This document shows, piece by piece, positions 1 through 11,944 of a stretch of DNA of 64,000 nt (the stretch's first letter is position 1; every line of letters starts with the position of its first letter). The stretch is taken from assembly GCF_020283565.1 (NCBI RefSeq), contig NC_060062.1, positions 19,812,127 through 19,876,126 of the forward strand, given 5' to 3'. Under the pieces are notes generated by a model, which did no database searches, was not told where the DNA came from, and saw nothing but the letters and a program-made list of their open reading frames with translations. The translations under genes and the position numbers were made by a program. The stretch comes from Trifolium pratense. Taxonomy: Eukaryota > Streptophyta > Magnoliopsida > Fabales > Fabaceae.

Positions 1-130
1 TTTTATGTTATTAAAACAATTATAAGTTAAAATAAATACAAAATACTTTTCATAGATAACATTACTAATATTTTATGATACAGTAGAAATAATAATAAAG
101 GGATAAAATATGTCTCACCAATAATAAAAT

Positions 131-500
131 ATAATGATTTGGTTGAAGTTTCGTCTAATAACGATACATCTACTAGATTTAATTATATTGATGTGTTTCT
201 AATTAAGCTATGCCACCCTTTACAATAATATCTGTATGATAATTGTCACTTGGAGATTATATTTTTTACAATAAAGTTGATACAATAAAGTTGATAATTG
301 AATACATGATCTCTAATATAATGATTTGGTTGAAGTTTCGTCTAATAACGATACATCTACTAGATTTAATTATATTGATGTGTTTCTAATTAAGCTATGT
401 CACCCTTTACAATAATATATATGTATAATATAATTGTCACTTGGAGATTATATTTTTTACAATAAAGCTGATAATTGAATACATGATCTCTAATATACTA
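131..500. repeat. Direct duplication, about 187-base unit, two copies
   Basis: Two adjacent copies begin at 131 and 318 with the same stretch (ATAATGATTTGG...). They stay nearly identical to about 500. The first copy has an extra short internal duplication (GTTGATACAATAAA). The block lies just past the stop codon of the first CYP707A gene, so part may be its 3' untranslated or flanking region. A similar short string (GCCACC...CCCTTTACAAT) lies about 200 bases past the stop of the second CYP707A copy, near 23670. Confidence 0.85.
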
Positions 501-657
501 TTTAAACATTTTATCACTAGATCAAATCTAATGGCTTACTGTTACTTGGAGATCAAGAGAATATACATACTATCTAAGCTAAAATAGAGGTGAAATTGAG
601 ATCAATGTTGGGGTGGCAAGGTATATCCAAAAAACTAATATAATAATCTCCATTGAC

Positions 658-1186
658 TTATTTGATTCTGCAAAATCTTGTGGGTAGACCTTGCAGAGGG
701 ATTGGGAATGGGCTATATTGGACTCCACTCTGATTTTCCACTACCTCCCACCTGCCAATCAAATTATTGAACACAACCAAATAAATTATGAGCACACTGA
801 TATTGCATATATAAATAAAATAAACAAATTAAAATTTTGACAAAATAAATTCAAAATTAAAATATACCTAAATTTGGTTACTAGATGGTGAATTAATATC
901 AACATATTCAATTTGGCTAGCTCATTTCCTGGGCAAGAGTGCACTCCAATGCCAAATGGCATAAATGTATTGGGCTTTGGAGCAAACTGCAACCATCAAG
1001 AAGCATTATTAGTGATATGTTTTTTTAACACTCTAATACACATCTTATTTGAAGATGTACCGATATACCATTGAAATGGATAATTCTGATAAGTTTGAAA
1101 ATTATAAATACCATTTGTGGAACTATCAAAATTATCCAACTCAATGGTGTACATGTCTAAGTGTATTGAAACATTTACCATGTTTT

Positions 1187-1234
<48 letters not shown>

Positions 1235-3840
1235 TAGCTAAAAAACCTAAGTGGTGGACGAAGTTGTTAATGTCAAAACATAGCATACCTCAAACCTTGA
1301 TGGATCAAAGCTGTGAGGTGCAGGGTAGAATTCTGGATTATGATGGATGTTTCTGAATAGTGGCATTACTTTCCAACCCTTTGGTATTAAATATCCTTAA
1401 TAGTTGCATAAAAGAACATTTTAGAAATTAATCATGCATGTATATGAAATAAGAATTGCTTTTGAAAATGAAATTTCCTATAAATGTACAAAAAACATTC
1501 GTGTAAAACTCTTACCTTTGTATACCACATCAACCACAGCTTCTCTAAAAGTAAATGATATAATACTTGCCATCCTTAGACTTTCCAATATTACCTACAA
1601 GACAACATTTATACTGCTCAGAAATGTATTCACAAATTGAGTAACTTTCAAGTTAAAATTAAAAGAGTATTTTTTTTCATAGCATTTTGTTGTAATGGAA
1701 GCTGGAGGATCATCTACATTGGACTCAGAACAGTATGTACTGAACAGAACAGTACAAGACTAGACAAAATAATATCGGAGAGAGACAGAGAGATAATATT
1801 TTTTATATTCGAAAATAAAATTGATGTTTTCGTAATTTTTATAGTTATACGATGAACAAAAAGTTGTCCCGTGATTTAGTTAGGGATAAAAAAATTTGTT
1901 TTTGTCATGTCCCTTACTATCATCTATTTTGTCCGGTCTAAGGATTAATTTCTGAATCAAACAGGATACAACAAAAGTTGTCTAGTTCAGTCATCTGTTT
2001 TTTAGCAGATCAAACACAAAGGTTTGTAGATCCTCCAACTTATAAAATGCTCAACTTCCACTTTTTTAAGCAACGTAAAACTTAATTCATTTTGCACACT
2101 TTTGCAACACATTTACCATGCATATTATATAATATTTAGTATATATTATATATCATACCCTATGAGTAAGTGGCATATTTTTTATCTGACTCCATGTCAA
2201 TTGAATTTTCCCTCCATCATTGTTTTCATATACAGCCATTTGTTCTGCCTGCAGTAATATGTATAGTTAATTACTATCGATTTTCAACAAAGAGGGTCAA
2301 TTTTAAGGATTTTGAAATCCATGTGATGGGGACAAAAGAGCTTACTTTTATTGCTTCAAGAAGTTTCTGGTCATCATGAAGGTACTTGAGAATCCAAGTA
2401 AGAACACTTGCTGTAGTATCTTGAGCTGCAAATAGTACTCCAATTACATTATCAGCTATTTCCTCATCACTTAACATTTCACCTTTTTCATTCTTGTAAT
2501 TTAGCAAGTGGCCTAATAGATCCTTCTCAATTGATCTATGTGCTTTTCTCTTGGAAATTATCTCACTTATAATCTCCTGAATTCTCTGCCTCGCCTAGTT
2601 TAGACCATTTGACAAAAAAAAATTAAAATTCATTAGACAAAGGATCTATTAGATATTATCTTGTAAAAATAAAAATAATTTGCTGTGACATTGCAGTTGC
2701 AAATATTTATATTGAGACTACAATTGCATAACACAATTTAAAACAACTAAAATCATATTAAGATCGAATGTTGCACTGCAACTTACCAAAACAGCTTTGG
2801 AGTATGAAGTTCCGGGTATCCTATTTGGAAAAGAATTGTAGCCTTTCTCTACTATGCAGTAATTCTCCTTAAGTTGTTCTCTATAATTGCTTTCCAAATT
2901 ACCAAAGACAGAGAGAATGCCAATATTGAAAGAGAACTGTAAAGAATCAACCAAACCAAGGCCATGAGTTGGAAAATCATTACCAATCAATAATTAAAGA
3001 GAAAGGACCCATGACAATAAATTTATGATGAGGACCGGCAAATGAAAACAAAATTAAAGGACTATGCAGCAATAAAAGTATCGAATAAGACAATAGTTTT
3101 CATTTCGTGCCTTCTAGAAAATATAACCTTTATACATTTACATCGGTGGTGGTAGTTAATCCACCGATAAGCAAAAAAGTACATGTATTTGGTCCGATAT
3201 AGAAACCAACCTTTTTCATTTCATGGAAAGTGTTAACGACTTGTCCAATAGAAATCCACGATTCCAAGGAGGAAATGACTTCGTTTTCAATACCGGGGAT
3301 CAATTTCTTGATTGATTCAGGAGAAAGCGAGTTTTGAACGAGTTTCCTAATACGAGTATGGTAATGTCCTTGGTGAAAGAACAATGCAGAAGAACCAATA
3401 AGTTTCTCTTTGCTTTTAGGATATGTAGGCTTGAACAAATGAGAATGAGTCACCAACACAAATCTTGCAGCCTCAGGACTTGCTAACATCACACAAGGAC
3501 ATCCTAGTATATGTGTTTTAAATATTTCTCCATATCTAATTAACAATTTACACAATTATAATTAAGTTAGTACATATCTAATAAATTATGAGGATTAATA
3601 TTAAGGATGAAGTAGTAAAAAAAATTAATTAATTAAGAACCTTTTTTGTTTAGAAGCAAAGAAGATGTTAGGGTGTTGAGAGTAGAGTTGAAAAGTTTCT
3701 CCAATATAAGGCCAACCCATTGAACCTGGGGGAAGTTTAGGCTTGTCTATGGTTTCATGTAATTTATTGTGTTTGATTATGAATGGATATGATAGGAGAG
3801 ATGAGAGGAAGATAAGAAAGAGGAGGATAATAATGTCCAT
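658..3840 (-). CDS. CYP707A: Abscisic acid 8'-hydroxylase, CYP707A family cytochrome P450 (copy 1)
   Basis: CYP707A enzymes hydroxylate ABA at C-8', the main step of ABA breakdown, as heme monooxygenases anchored in the ER. Nine exons, read on the minus strand: 3840-3641, 3535-3211, 2936-2787, 2594-2346, 2248-2159, 1594-1516, 1395-1289, 986-868, 751-658. They have GT-AG borders and sum to 1413 nt, giving 470 residues plus stop with no break. A hydrophobic anchor covers residues 1-21, followed by a proline-rich hinge (PKLPPGSMGWPYIGETFQLY). The I-helix AAQDTT is at 281-286, K-helix ESLR at 342-345, FDPSRFE at 394-400 and the heme loop FGIGVHSCPG at 411-420 with Cys418. Length and exon plan fit the family. 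CYP707A proteins usually have AARDTT, so the Gln is odd but is shared with copy 2. The family call is firm. Which CYP707A orthologue it is cannot be told from here. Confidence 0.93.
1030..1176. mobile_element. Fold-back MITE-like hairpin in CYP707A copy 1 intron 7
   Basis: The left arm (about 1030-1095) and right arm (about 1115-1176) are imperfect inverted repeats. TACCATTGAAATGGATAATT pairs with the complement of AATTATCCAACTCAATGG. This explains why both strands give similar short open frames here. The element lies wholly inside intron 7 (987-1288). No target duplication was identified. Confidence 0.6.
1189..1229. repeat. (TA)n microsatellite, about 20 units
   Basis: An uninterrupted TA run in intron 7 of CYP707A copy 1, next to the hairpin element. 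The matching intron of copy 2 lacks it. Confidence 0.95.
1715..2014. mobile_element. MITE of the GCAGATCAAAC-end family in CYP707A copy 1 intron 5
   Basis: The stretch AGAGATAATATTTTTTATAT and the terminus TTTTTAGCAGATCAAAC are shared with 46487-46767 (fucosyltransferase intron 6). The terminus is also shared with the element ending at 26812 (CYP707A copy 2). The left end is not sharp in this copy. It makes intron 5 longer than its counterpart in copy 2. Confidence 0.55.
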
Positions 3841-3935
3841 ATATTTTCACACTTAGCAACTTGGTGTACGTAGTTGCAGGCGTGAAAGGAAACTGGGAAA
3901 TCTTATGAATATACTAGCTAGATAGCTGGTTCAAG

Positions 3936-3950
3936 GAAATATATATAGAG
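3936..3950 (-). promoter_or_regulatory. Probable TATA box of CYP707A copy 1
   Basis: On the minus strand the sequence reads CTCTATATATATTTC about 100 bases upstream of the ATG at 3840. That is the expected distance for a plant core promoter with a short leader. The position is inferred and there is no transcript evidence. Confidence 0.55.
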
Positions 3951-4002
3951 GCAGGAATCCGGATGTCAATATCATCCGTAAATAAAGATCCTCGATGGGG
4001 TG

Positions 4003-4098
4003 GGAGGATAGTTCAACTGGTTGAACTAGTTGAGCTCAGGGTTAAAGAAGTTGGACGTCTAGAATTCAAGTCATGGTAAAATGTAAAAAAAAAAAACT
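4003..4098 (+). mobile_element. tRNA-derived SINE-like element
   Basis: There is an A-box-like TAGTTCAACTGG near the 5' end and a degenerate B-box (AATTCAAGTC) about 50 bases on. An A-rich tail follows (about 4085-4097). Box order, spacing and tail fit a plant SINE. No clear target duplication was found. Confidence 0.5.
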
Positions 4099-4349
4099 AA
4101 CATAACAATTAACATACTAATAATTTGCCATTAAAAAATAAAATAAAATAGGTATCCTTGTTAGTCATGGAAAGTGTCTCATTTGGAGGTCTACGACCAA
4201 AAAAATTTCTTCGTGGGGATGGAGTTTGAGCAAAAAATCTCCCTAAGGAGGTTTAGGGATGAAGACAGAATTTTATTCTTCGTTTCATGGACCAAACACT
4301 TTATTAAAATAATATTTATATGTATATATTCAATTACTTTATATATTAT

Positions 4350-5290
4350 ATCTCTTATAATATAAGCTTGTATACACAAGCAAACCCTAAATCTAATTTT
4401 TTTTCCCTCCATTTTTATATTGCAGTTTTTTATTAAAAAAATACAATTTTATCTTGACTATGATTCAAACCCGCATACCTTTATTACAATACAACATTTC
4501 AACTACTATAGCATGTAGACCAATTGTGATTAAAATATGTCCACAAAGTGTTAAATCTGACTCACATTGTGAATCTCTTATAATATAAGCTTGTATACAC
4601 AAGCAAACCCTAAACCTAATTTTTTTTCCCTCCATTTTTATATTGCAGCTTTTTATTATAAAAAGGATTCAAACCCGCATACCTTTATTACAATACAACA
4701 TTTCAATCACTATATCATGCAGACCAATTGTGATTAAAATTATGTCCTCAAAGTATTAAATTTGACTCACGTTGTGAATCAATTAAATTTCTTGCGGAAT
4801 TAATCTCTTATATTATAAGCTTGCTAACATAAACTAACCCTAAACCTAATTTTTTTCCCTCTCATTTTATTGTAGCTATATATTAAAAAAATACAAATTT
4901 GTCTACAATGGTTGCATCTCTTCCTTACAATAAAGTCTTTCAACCACTAGAGCACATGCTTCAATCATGATAAAAGTTAGGAATCCTAATTAATATGTTA
5001 ACTCTGTTTTTCAATAAATTTGAACGGCAATATCTCTATATTATAAGCTTGCTAACATAAGCTAAACCTAAATCTACTTCTTTTTTATCTCATTTTCTCT
5101 TTCTTTTTATTGTAGCTTTATATTAAAAAAAAATACAAATTTGTCTACAATGGGATCGAACCTGCATTTCTTGCTTACAATAAAGTCTTTCAACCACTAG
5201 AACATGTGGTTCAATCGTGATAAAAGTAAACTTACTACCATAAGCTAACCTTAAACTTAATTATTTTCCTCTCTTTTTATTGTAAAGTAT
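4350..5290. repeat. Tandem array, about 226-230 base unit, four copies plus a partial fifth
   Basis: Units start near 4350, 4576, 4806 and 5033 with CTCTTATAATATAAGCTTG or a close variant. Each holds a pyrimidine tract, TTTTTATATTGCAG or TTTTATTGTAG, an A-run, and a block about CCTTTATTACAATA and CAACCACTA. A partial fifth copy lies at about 5230-5290. Units 1-2 are most alike and 3-4 more alike to each other, so two duplication steps are likely. No coding potential was seen. Confidence 0.8.
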
Positions 5291-5545
5291 CTTATTTAAG
5301 CTACTGTTCATACAAATAAATAATTAATTATGTTTGTAATCAACCAACAAAAAAATTTATTAAGTTCATAAAAAACAAAAGAATTAATTAAGTTCATAAA
5401 AAAAATTAATTAAGCTATAGTACCTTATAAGTTGTTGAAATATACACAATTGGAGTAAAATGATCGTGAGTTATATAAATGTGATATGAGTGTGACACAT
5501 TAGAGCCCACTAAATAAGAGATAAGATACCCAAAATAAGTTATAT

Positions 5546-5767
5546 GGGTCTGTTTGGATTTGACTTATTCTTGAGTTTATTAAAATAATTTATGCAAATA
5601 AATAAACTTTTATGTTAATTCATAAGTTTTCACTAACAAAAATTTGTATCTTTATAAGCTGTTTTCTCATAAACTATACTGAAAAACTTATAATAATGTA
5701 TAAAAGTTTATTTATTTGTATAAGTTAATCCGCATAAGCTTAAAAACAAAGCAATCCAAACAGGTCC
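5546..5767. mobile_element. MITE with GGGTCTGTTTGGAT ends
   Basis: The terminal inverted repeats are GGGTCTGTTTGGATT on the left and the complement of AATCCAAACAGGTCC on the right. The interior is rich in CATAAGCTT and TTATAAG words. Flanks share TAT, so the target duplication is short or ambiguous. The sequence resembles Harbinger- or hAT-derived plant MITEs, and the superfamily is not settled. Confidence 0.7.
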
Positions 5768-5811
5768 TATATCCATCAGAGATGCTTTCATTCGTCATCA
5801 CCACACAATTG

Positions 5812-6260
5812 GTTTTTTTTTGGTATTATAAGAGTGCTAACACCCAAAAAGGGTAAAAGAAAAACTATAGAGTTACATGAATATTTTAAAGCATGTCAAC
5901 CCCGAAAATGTCATAAAAAAGAAAATTATAAACCTTTGTAGGAGTCTCCATAACATGAATGTTAAAAGAATTCAAAGAGAAGTTGAAATTAGCCAGCCAA
6001 CCAACATTTGTATTTCCTTCTCGCCAAGTATGATTAAACTGCACTTGCCAATTCATCTTTAAAAGCTCTTGTATATGGCGAACCATGGTAGACAGATTAC
6101 CATCGAATTTAACTTTCCCAGTGATAATGTCGACTAGACTTTTTGAGTCACTTTCCACTTGAAGATGGTGAAAAACCTCTCTCCAAGAAAGCTGCATTCC
6201 CAAGTACATTCCTCACATTTAAGTGGAGAGAACGTCACAAATTCTTATTTTGCGCGAGTA
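5812..6260 (-). mobile_element. 5'-truncated LINE fragment, RNase H end
   Basis: Minus-strand frame 6209-5886 reads LQVESDSKSLVDIITGK and later QVQFNHTWREGN. This is the pattern of the RNase H domain at the C-terminus of plant L1-type LINE ORF2. A T-run at 5813-5820 is the poly(A) tail on the minus strand. Short CACAATTG strings at 5804 and 6336 could mark a target duplication, which is weak. No complete reading frame survives. Confidence 0.7.
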
Positions 6261-7446
6261 TCCTTTAATCATCTGCCATCTGATTTTCGAAAGAGTCCAC
6301 CGCACAATAAATTTTTTTTTTTTTTTAATAAGCCGCACAATTGATTTGTAATTGGAAGGAATTAATTATTTTTACTTTTATTTGATAGATATATTTAAAT
6401 GAAATGAAACGTTTAAGCACGTGTATATTCTATTTTATGAATAAGGATAGCAATGGGTAGGGTACTATAATACTGATTCCTATACCCGCAGTTTGAAAAA
6501 ATACTTCGTATATATCCATCCCCATACTCGCGTGAGTAACAATCTTTGTGTTCGTGCCCATACCCTATGAGTACCTAAGTACCCATATTCGTATCTATTA
6601 CCCGCACTTTTGCTAAAAATTAATCGATCAATTCTAAAGTATCATATTATTTTTGCCATTTTTTGCTGTTTTTTTCCATTTTTCTTGCTTCTGGTTCTTG
6701 TAACTTCATTTTTTCCCGATATTTGCTTGTTTTTGATCTTCAATTACTATAAAAACTAATCTAATTTACTACTAAAAACAACATATAATTGACTTTCATC
6801 AAACACCAAACTTGTGGGTGCTTAATTAAGCTGTCGCGAATTAACAACAAATTTTGTGGTAGAAAAAACCTCAAAATAGGGTTTTTTTTTTGCCAGAAAC
6901 AACAATATAATTTCTACAATTTGTGAGAGATGTTTTTAACAATTATTTGAGAGGGCTTTTTAGCAAATACTAATTTTTTGAAATTTCATTAATTTTTTTT
7001 TTTTAAATTGGTCACAAATGAATATTTTTCTTGTAGTGTTTACAAACACTCAAACAATCAAGTCAGGGTGCAGTTAAATATATGTAGTACTTTTATCTAT
7101 GGATTATAGACAAGATCTATAGTGCTTAAGTGAGTTAAATCTTTCATCGTACATAACTTATTTTTATTATTAGATCATTAAAACTCTCACCATTAAATTA
7201 AAGATGATAATACTTATTGTTCCTAACCGTAAAAAAAACAAACTTGTGCATAATACAGAACTAATACACATTAGGCAAAGTATGTATTATATACCGTGAC
7301 TATGATTCAATTGAGATATCACATCACCATCCTTCTGCTACGTTCTTCTCTTACATTCGCAAGCCCATTTATCTCCACCAATCCGTGGTGTTGCATGATG
7401 ATATTTTAAGGTAGGCAAATGAAGCAGCAAATTGGTTGGCGAAATA
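6261..7446. other. Intergenic, no gene seen
   Basis: AT-rich, with long T and A runs. Positions 6440-6610 repeat words such as TACCC and ATACCC (a row of degenerate ACCC/GGGT motifs), probably one end of a decayed inverted-repeat element. No frame with family resemblance was found. Confidence 0.5.
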
Positions 7447-7687
7447 CTCCTTCCGTCCCAAAACTTTAGTCTTTTTGGAGTTTTGCACGGAGATTAAGAA
7501 ATGATAAGTAAAGTCATTTTTACCCTTACTTTATTAAGAAAGAGAAAATATATTTAATTAATACTTTAACTTTCGTAAGAGTACAAATGTTAAAGTATCA
7601 TTAAATGTGCATTGATTTCTTAAAAGGACTAAAGATTTGGGACAAAATTAAAAAGATAAAAATACTAAAGATTTCGGACGGAGGGAG
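7447..7687. mobile_element. Stowaway-type MITE
   Basis: The left end CTCCTTCCGTCCCAAA and the right end's complement CTCCCTCCGTCCGAAA are Tc1/mariner-derived Stowaway termini. The element is flanked by TA on both sides (7445-7446 and 7688-7689), the family's target duplication. Length is 241 bases, non-coding. Confidence 0.9.
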
Positions 7688-7879
7688 TAAAAAATGGAGA
7701 ATAAACTTAGGCATTAGCATTTTGTTTCTTTCTGTTTAGCTGTTTTTACTTTTCCATTTGATAAAAAAATAAAAATCATTATCAATTTTCATTATTTATT
7801 TTTTAATTGAAAAGAGGGCCTAAGCCCGGCTCATTTTCATTATATTAAACACCCATAGAATGGCATATTCTATAAACCT

Positions 7880-8308
7880 TTCACATCATCTCCACAATTC
7901 TTCAAATTCAAATTCTAAGCCACACACAGAAATGGACCAAAAATAACAATGTAACTTTTTGGGCATCAACTAAATCATATATTAGACACAGCACCCATCA
8001 AACGAGCAAGTTCTTTGCATGTGTCATTTCCTAAACATTCAACATCATCACATCAATTCCTCAAATTTAACTTTCAACCGACAAATAAAAATGGATCCAC
8101 AAACTATAAATGTAATTTTTTAGCCACTAACTAAATGAAGTGCCACTTATTTGTAGTTTTGCCGCTATATATATATAATTGGGTAAGAAATGTTAAATAA
8201 ATTCTTTTTCTGATCACTAATAATGTTAATTAGTAATTTTTTTTTATAAGAATAATATTAAGTAAATTCTGGTTCTCAATAAGGGATATTTTTAATATTT
8301 ATTCATAT

Positions 8309-8353
<45 letters not shown>

Positions 8354-8540
8354 ATAATCATAGATACTTTGACAAAAATAAATAAAATAAACACATTCCA
8401 TGTGTAACAGTTTTTTCGATGGACCATATGTAACGTTTTAAACCTTAGATCATCAACTCTTCAAATTTAAATTTCATTCACACATGGAAATGGAGGCACA
8501 CAAACAATATAACATTTTAGACACTAACTAAATTACATCA
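7880..8540. repeat. Three diverged repeats of about 95 bases with an embedded (TA)n tract
   Basis: Blocks at about 7882-7977, 8040-8137 and 8446-8535 share CATCA...TTCAAATTTAA, then AAATGGA, then a TAACTTTTTxGxCACTAACTAAAT ending. They are well diverged. A (TA)n tract at about 8311-8351 lies between the second and third. Origin unknown. Confidence 0.6.
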
Positions 8541-9674
8541 AATTTCACTTTATGTTTTTATTGAATGGAAAAATTTACCGATAAAAGTACAAAAAGTGCT
8601 AATTAATATTATTTATGATTATTTTATATGAGATAATTGAGTCAATGAAAATTATAATTAGTTCGTAATATTAGTATGTCACATTTGTAAGCCCAACTGA
8701 TTTTGCTGTTGTGTTATAACTAAATACAGAAATGACACAAACATTCAAAATATACCGGCAGATAATCATGAATCTATTATGGTAAATTCTAATATAGACA
8801 TATAATGAATTATAATTTTTGGCATATATACTATTGTGTGGACTATTTAGAAATTTTGAAATGACGTATTTTTTTGGAAGGGACCTTTTATTTCGAGTGT
8901 GGTTGATAAAGTGGAACTTTTATCTTAAAAGTGGTTTATAGGTTAAAACTCTGGCTCCCCCTATTCCTTCTACGAGTGGAGTATTCACTCTACTTTATGC
9001 TGTAATCGGTAGAGTTTGTTTGGGTGTCGTGTTGGGTCTCGATTGTTGCTTCTTTTCGTGGTGGTGCCTTTTAGGGATTCTAGTTTGTTGGTGTCATTGG
9101 TGTGCCTCCTTATTTCCTTGTTTTTTTTTTCTTTGTTTTCTTGTCTTACTTTTGAGATTGTTAGGTTCTGGTAAAGTTCACTTCTGATACCTCTTATTTT
9201 ATTAACTTTCTCTCGTAATTTTTTCGTTTTTATATTTATATATATATTATATTTGACATTAAAGAAAACTGTTATTTATTAACTTCTGATGTTTTTTTTC
9301 TTTGTGGTGTCACAATTTCCTTCCTATTAACCATAAATTATATTGTGTACCCTGTTTTGAATCACGTGTTAAAATTGGAATGTATGAGAAATTATCCCCA
9401 CAGTGACGTAGTCTACGTATGTAAACTGATTGTTACAGTTGATTGTTGATCTGCTCCCACTCCACCACTTCCTTAAAAGATAGTAAATTATAAGCAATTA
9501 AGAGTATATAGATAATGATTTCGTTGCCAACGGTTAGGCATCACTTACAAAAAGAGTAGAGGTATTTCTTTTTCCTTAGAAAGAAAATCAATGTGAATTT
9601 GATCAGAATCTTGTTAGAGAGTATCGAAGTAAAGAAATGCTCAAACTCATGAAAATAAATTTTGTATTGATTAA
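8541..9674. other. Intergenic, no gene recognised
   Basis: The segment at about 8940-9240 is less AT-rich and T/G-skewed, like an old transcript or LINE 3' end, but no frame could be assigned. The remainder is AT-rich with no recognisable element. Confidence 0.4.
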
Positions 9675-10031
9675 GGCTCTGGCTAGCTTATACATTATAA
9701 GCTAAAAGTTCTGTTTGATAACAGTTTTTCAAAAAGAGCTTATAGATCATATTACTAACTTATAGCTTATTTTTCAAATGCTATTTCAAATAGCTAATAA
9801 CTTATAGTTTATCATTTTTTCCTCCTAATATTAACCCTATCATCTTACTTGAAAAAAATTAAATATTAATTAGACATATATTTTTTATACTTATAAGATA
9901 GTTCAACTGCTAATTTTACCAAACACTACAAATTCAATTAGCTAATTTATTCACTATAATCTAAAAATTAACTTATAAGTGATCCACCGGCTAGCTTATC
10001 AGCAATCTACTATTTTTTATTAAACAGAGCC
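9675..10031. mobile_element. MITE with GGCTCTG ends
   Basis: The left end GGCTCTGGCTAGCTTAT pairs with the right end's complement GGCTCTGTTTAAT. Both ends abut TTAA/TAATTAA flanks. The interior repeats GCTTATAGCTTAT words. A truncated relative lies at 29524-29775. Superfamily not settled; hAT or Harbinger is likely. Confidence 0.65.
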
Positions 10032-10327
10032 TAATTAAAAAGGTGTGTTTTTACATCAAAGAATACAATGAGATATATCTACTCTATGAATAGAACAAAC
10101 TTCTAACTAATGTAACTAATGTTTAGCCAAAATACCAACATCGTCAATATGTAATTCTTGAGAAGTTTTCCTAGCTAGCTAGTTTAAGTTTAAGGGTGTG
10201 TCATTGTGAAAAGAAAATGAGAAGAGTGAAAAAGATGAAAAAGAGTTTGAATAGCATTTTCTTTAGAGTAGATTAAGGATGAATCTTCGGCATAGAGGAA
10301 TATTAACAAGTATTCATTAACATAGTT

Positions 10328-10712
10328 GTGTACTTTTTTCTCTCTTGTCGTCTGGCTAAAGAAGTCTGGCGGACTCTTTTCGTGTGGCTGAATTGGACAC
10401 TGGCAACTTGGGAGGCCGACGAAGTTCAAAATTTCTCCGTTTTTAATATGCTATTCAAAGGCATCAAATATTACAAATTCTCTCATTTGTTTTGGTTGTC
10501 TACGTGCTGATGCATATGGTTGGAAAAGAACAACATTCTCTTTAATGGAAAGATAGCTAATCCGGTGGAAATGATAGCACTTTTTCGTGTGGGTTTACAA
10601 TCTTGCGAGATTAGGCCGCGGTTTAATGCTTGGCTAGTGTGTCAAAAAATGTAATCTGGATTTATATATCGGTTTAAAGTACCCCTTGTATTCACTTTTA
10701 TTAAAAAAAAAA
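10328..10712 (+). mobile_element. 5'-truncated LINE, 3' end with poly(A)
   Basis: The plus frame reads FLSCRLAKEVWRTLFVWLNW and then, after a stop, IWLEKNNILFNGK. These are typical of the zf-RVT/C-terminal part of plant LINE ORF2. It ends in an A-run at 10703-10712. It carries stops and is a dead fragment. Confidence 0.75.
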
Positions 10713-10906
10713 TTGTTTATTAAAGAGAAAGATAGAAGAAATGGAGAAGAGAGAAGTATTGATTATTTTTTTAGTATTGATTATTATTTTTTTTTGACAA
10801 AAGTATTGATTATTTTTAAAAGTATTATATTGCCACTAGGTAAGAAAACTTTCCTTTAAAATCAATTTATTGAATTGATTTTTATTTTTTTTTAACTAAC
10901 ATTATT

Positions 10907-11002
10907 TTTTTTTATTTTGTTTGGTTTACAAATGTTGTATGGAACTAAGACCTCATGTATATTACTCAAACCCTTCACCACTAGTGTAAACTCAGTGACT
11001 TC
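10907..11002 (-). mobile_element. Au-like SINE with 10-base target duplication
   Basis: On the minus strand it reads CACTAGTGGTGAAGGGTTTG, then a decayed B-box (GGTCTTAGTTCC), then TTTGTAAACCAAAC and an A/T tail. This is the layout of the Au SINE family. TAACATTATT flanks both ends (10897-10906 and 11003-11012). A sister copy is at 23048-23137. Confidence 0.75.
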
Positions 11003-11191
11003 TAACATTATTATTTTTATTCTTAGTTAAATATTAATTAAGTTGATTTAGTTTCTGATTTAATTTTATTAATTAATTAACTCACACGCACGACATGACC
11101 ACCTAAGAAAGTCAAACCCCAAATATCCATCAAGACAAAATTAATGATAATAATATGATTTTTTACATCTTTAACATGTTGCATGCACAAG

Positions 11192-11476
11192 CAGTGGCGA
11201 AGCTAGTAGGGGGACCGTGGCCTCTACTTGTGAAAATGGTTCTCCTTTTTAATTTAACCTTTTGGATTCTATTTTCTCATTTGTCGTAAATATATATGGT
11301 CCTAGCGGATGTTTTTCCCCTAAAAATAATATTTGTTGGTACCACAAAAGGTGATATATTGTCCCATTGTTGAATTCAATAACAAACTATCTCTTCTGAT
11401 ATTAGAATTCACCGTTTTTTTCCTTTACTAAATTATACTTGGTCCCCCTTTCGTTTAATTCCTACCTCCCTCCATG
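11192..11476. mobile_element. Small hAT-like non-autonomous element
   Basis: TGCACAAG lies at 11184-11191 and again at 11477-11484, a perfect 8-base duplication as hAT elements leave. The element begins CAGTGGCGAAGC, the typical plant hAT end CAGTGGCGGAGC with one change. The right end matches it only partly. Length 285 bases. Confidence 0.6.
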
Positions 11477-11484
11477 TGCACAAG

Positions 11485-11943
11485 TTCCAAGATAAAATTT
11501 CTATATTGATATGCTTAACTATTTTAATTAAAATAAACTAACACCAACTTTCTTTTACCCAAATCGTAACCCCAAACAAAGCAAGAGATTATATCACCAC
11601 AAGTTCAAATCAAATATGAAACCTTTTTTCCTACTCTTCAACCACCACCACCACGAAAATAATCTCATTAAGACATTGATTGTTGACTTATTCACTTTGT
11701 TACTGATCTTACCTTGATCAATGTCAGCCGTTACAGAAGGCGAAACTTCTTCGAACGTTGAGCAGATGAAGGCGCTATTAAGCTTGAAGATGAGTTGGAC
11801 TGAGTTCGACGTACAAGAGAATCACCTCGATTAATGGGCCTTAGGCCCAGATCAGAAGAGTTACTTAATATGCTTGATTTGTATTTATAATTATCCTATT
11901 TTTTGTCCTTTTATAATTAAATATATCTAATTATAATAAATTT
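11485..11943. other. Intergenic, one short unrecognised frame
   Basis: A 37-codon plus frame at 11721-11834 (begins MSAVTEGETSSNVEQMK) has balanced codon use unlike its AT-rich surroundings. It has no recognised relative and no partner exon. It may be a gene relic. Confidence 0.25.
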
Positions 11944-11944
11944 T

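Noticed and set aside
131..500. CRISPR-like or satellite array
   Set aside because: Only two units with no spacer pattern, and plant genomic context. It is a simple duplication.
11721..11834. Short 37-codon plus-strand frame as a peptide gene
   Set aside because: Good codon balance but no signal peptide, no recognised family and no supporting splice partner. Kept only as a note in the intergenic entry.
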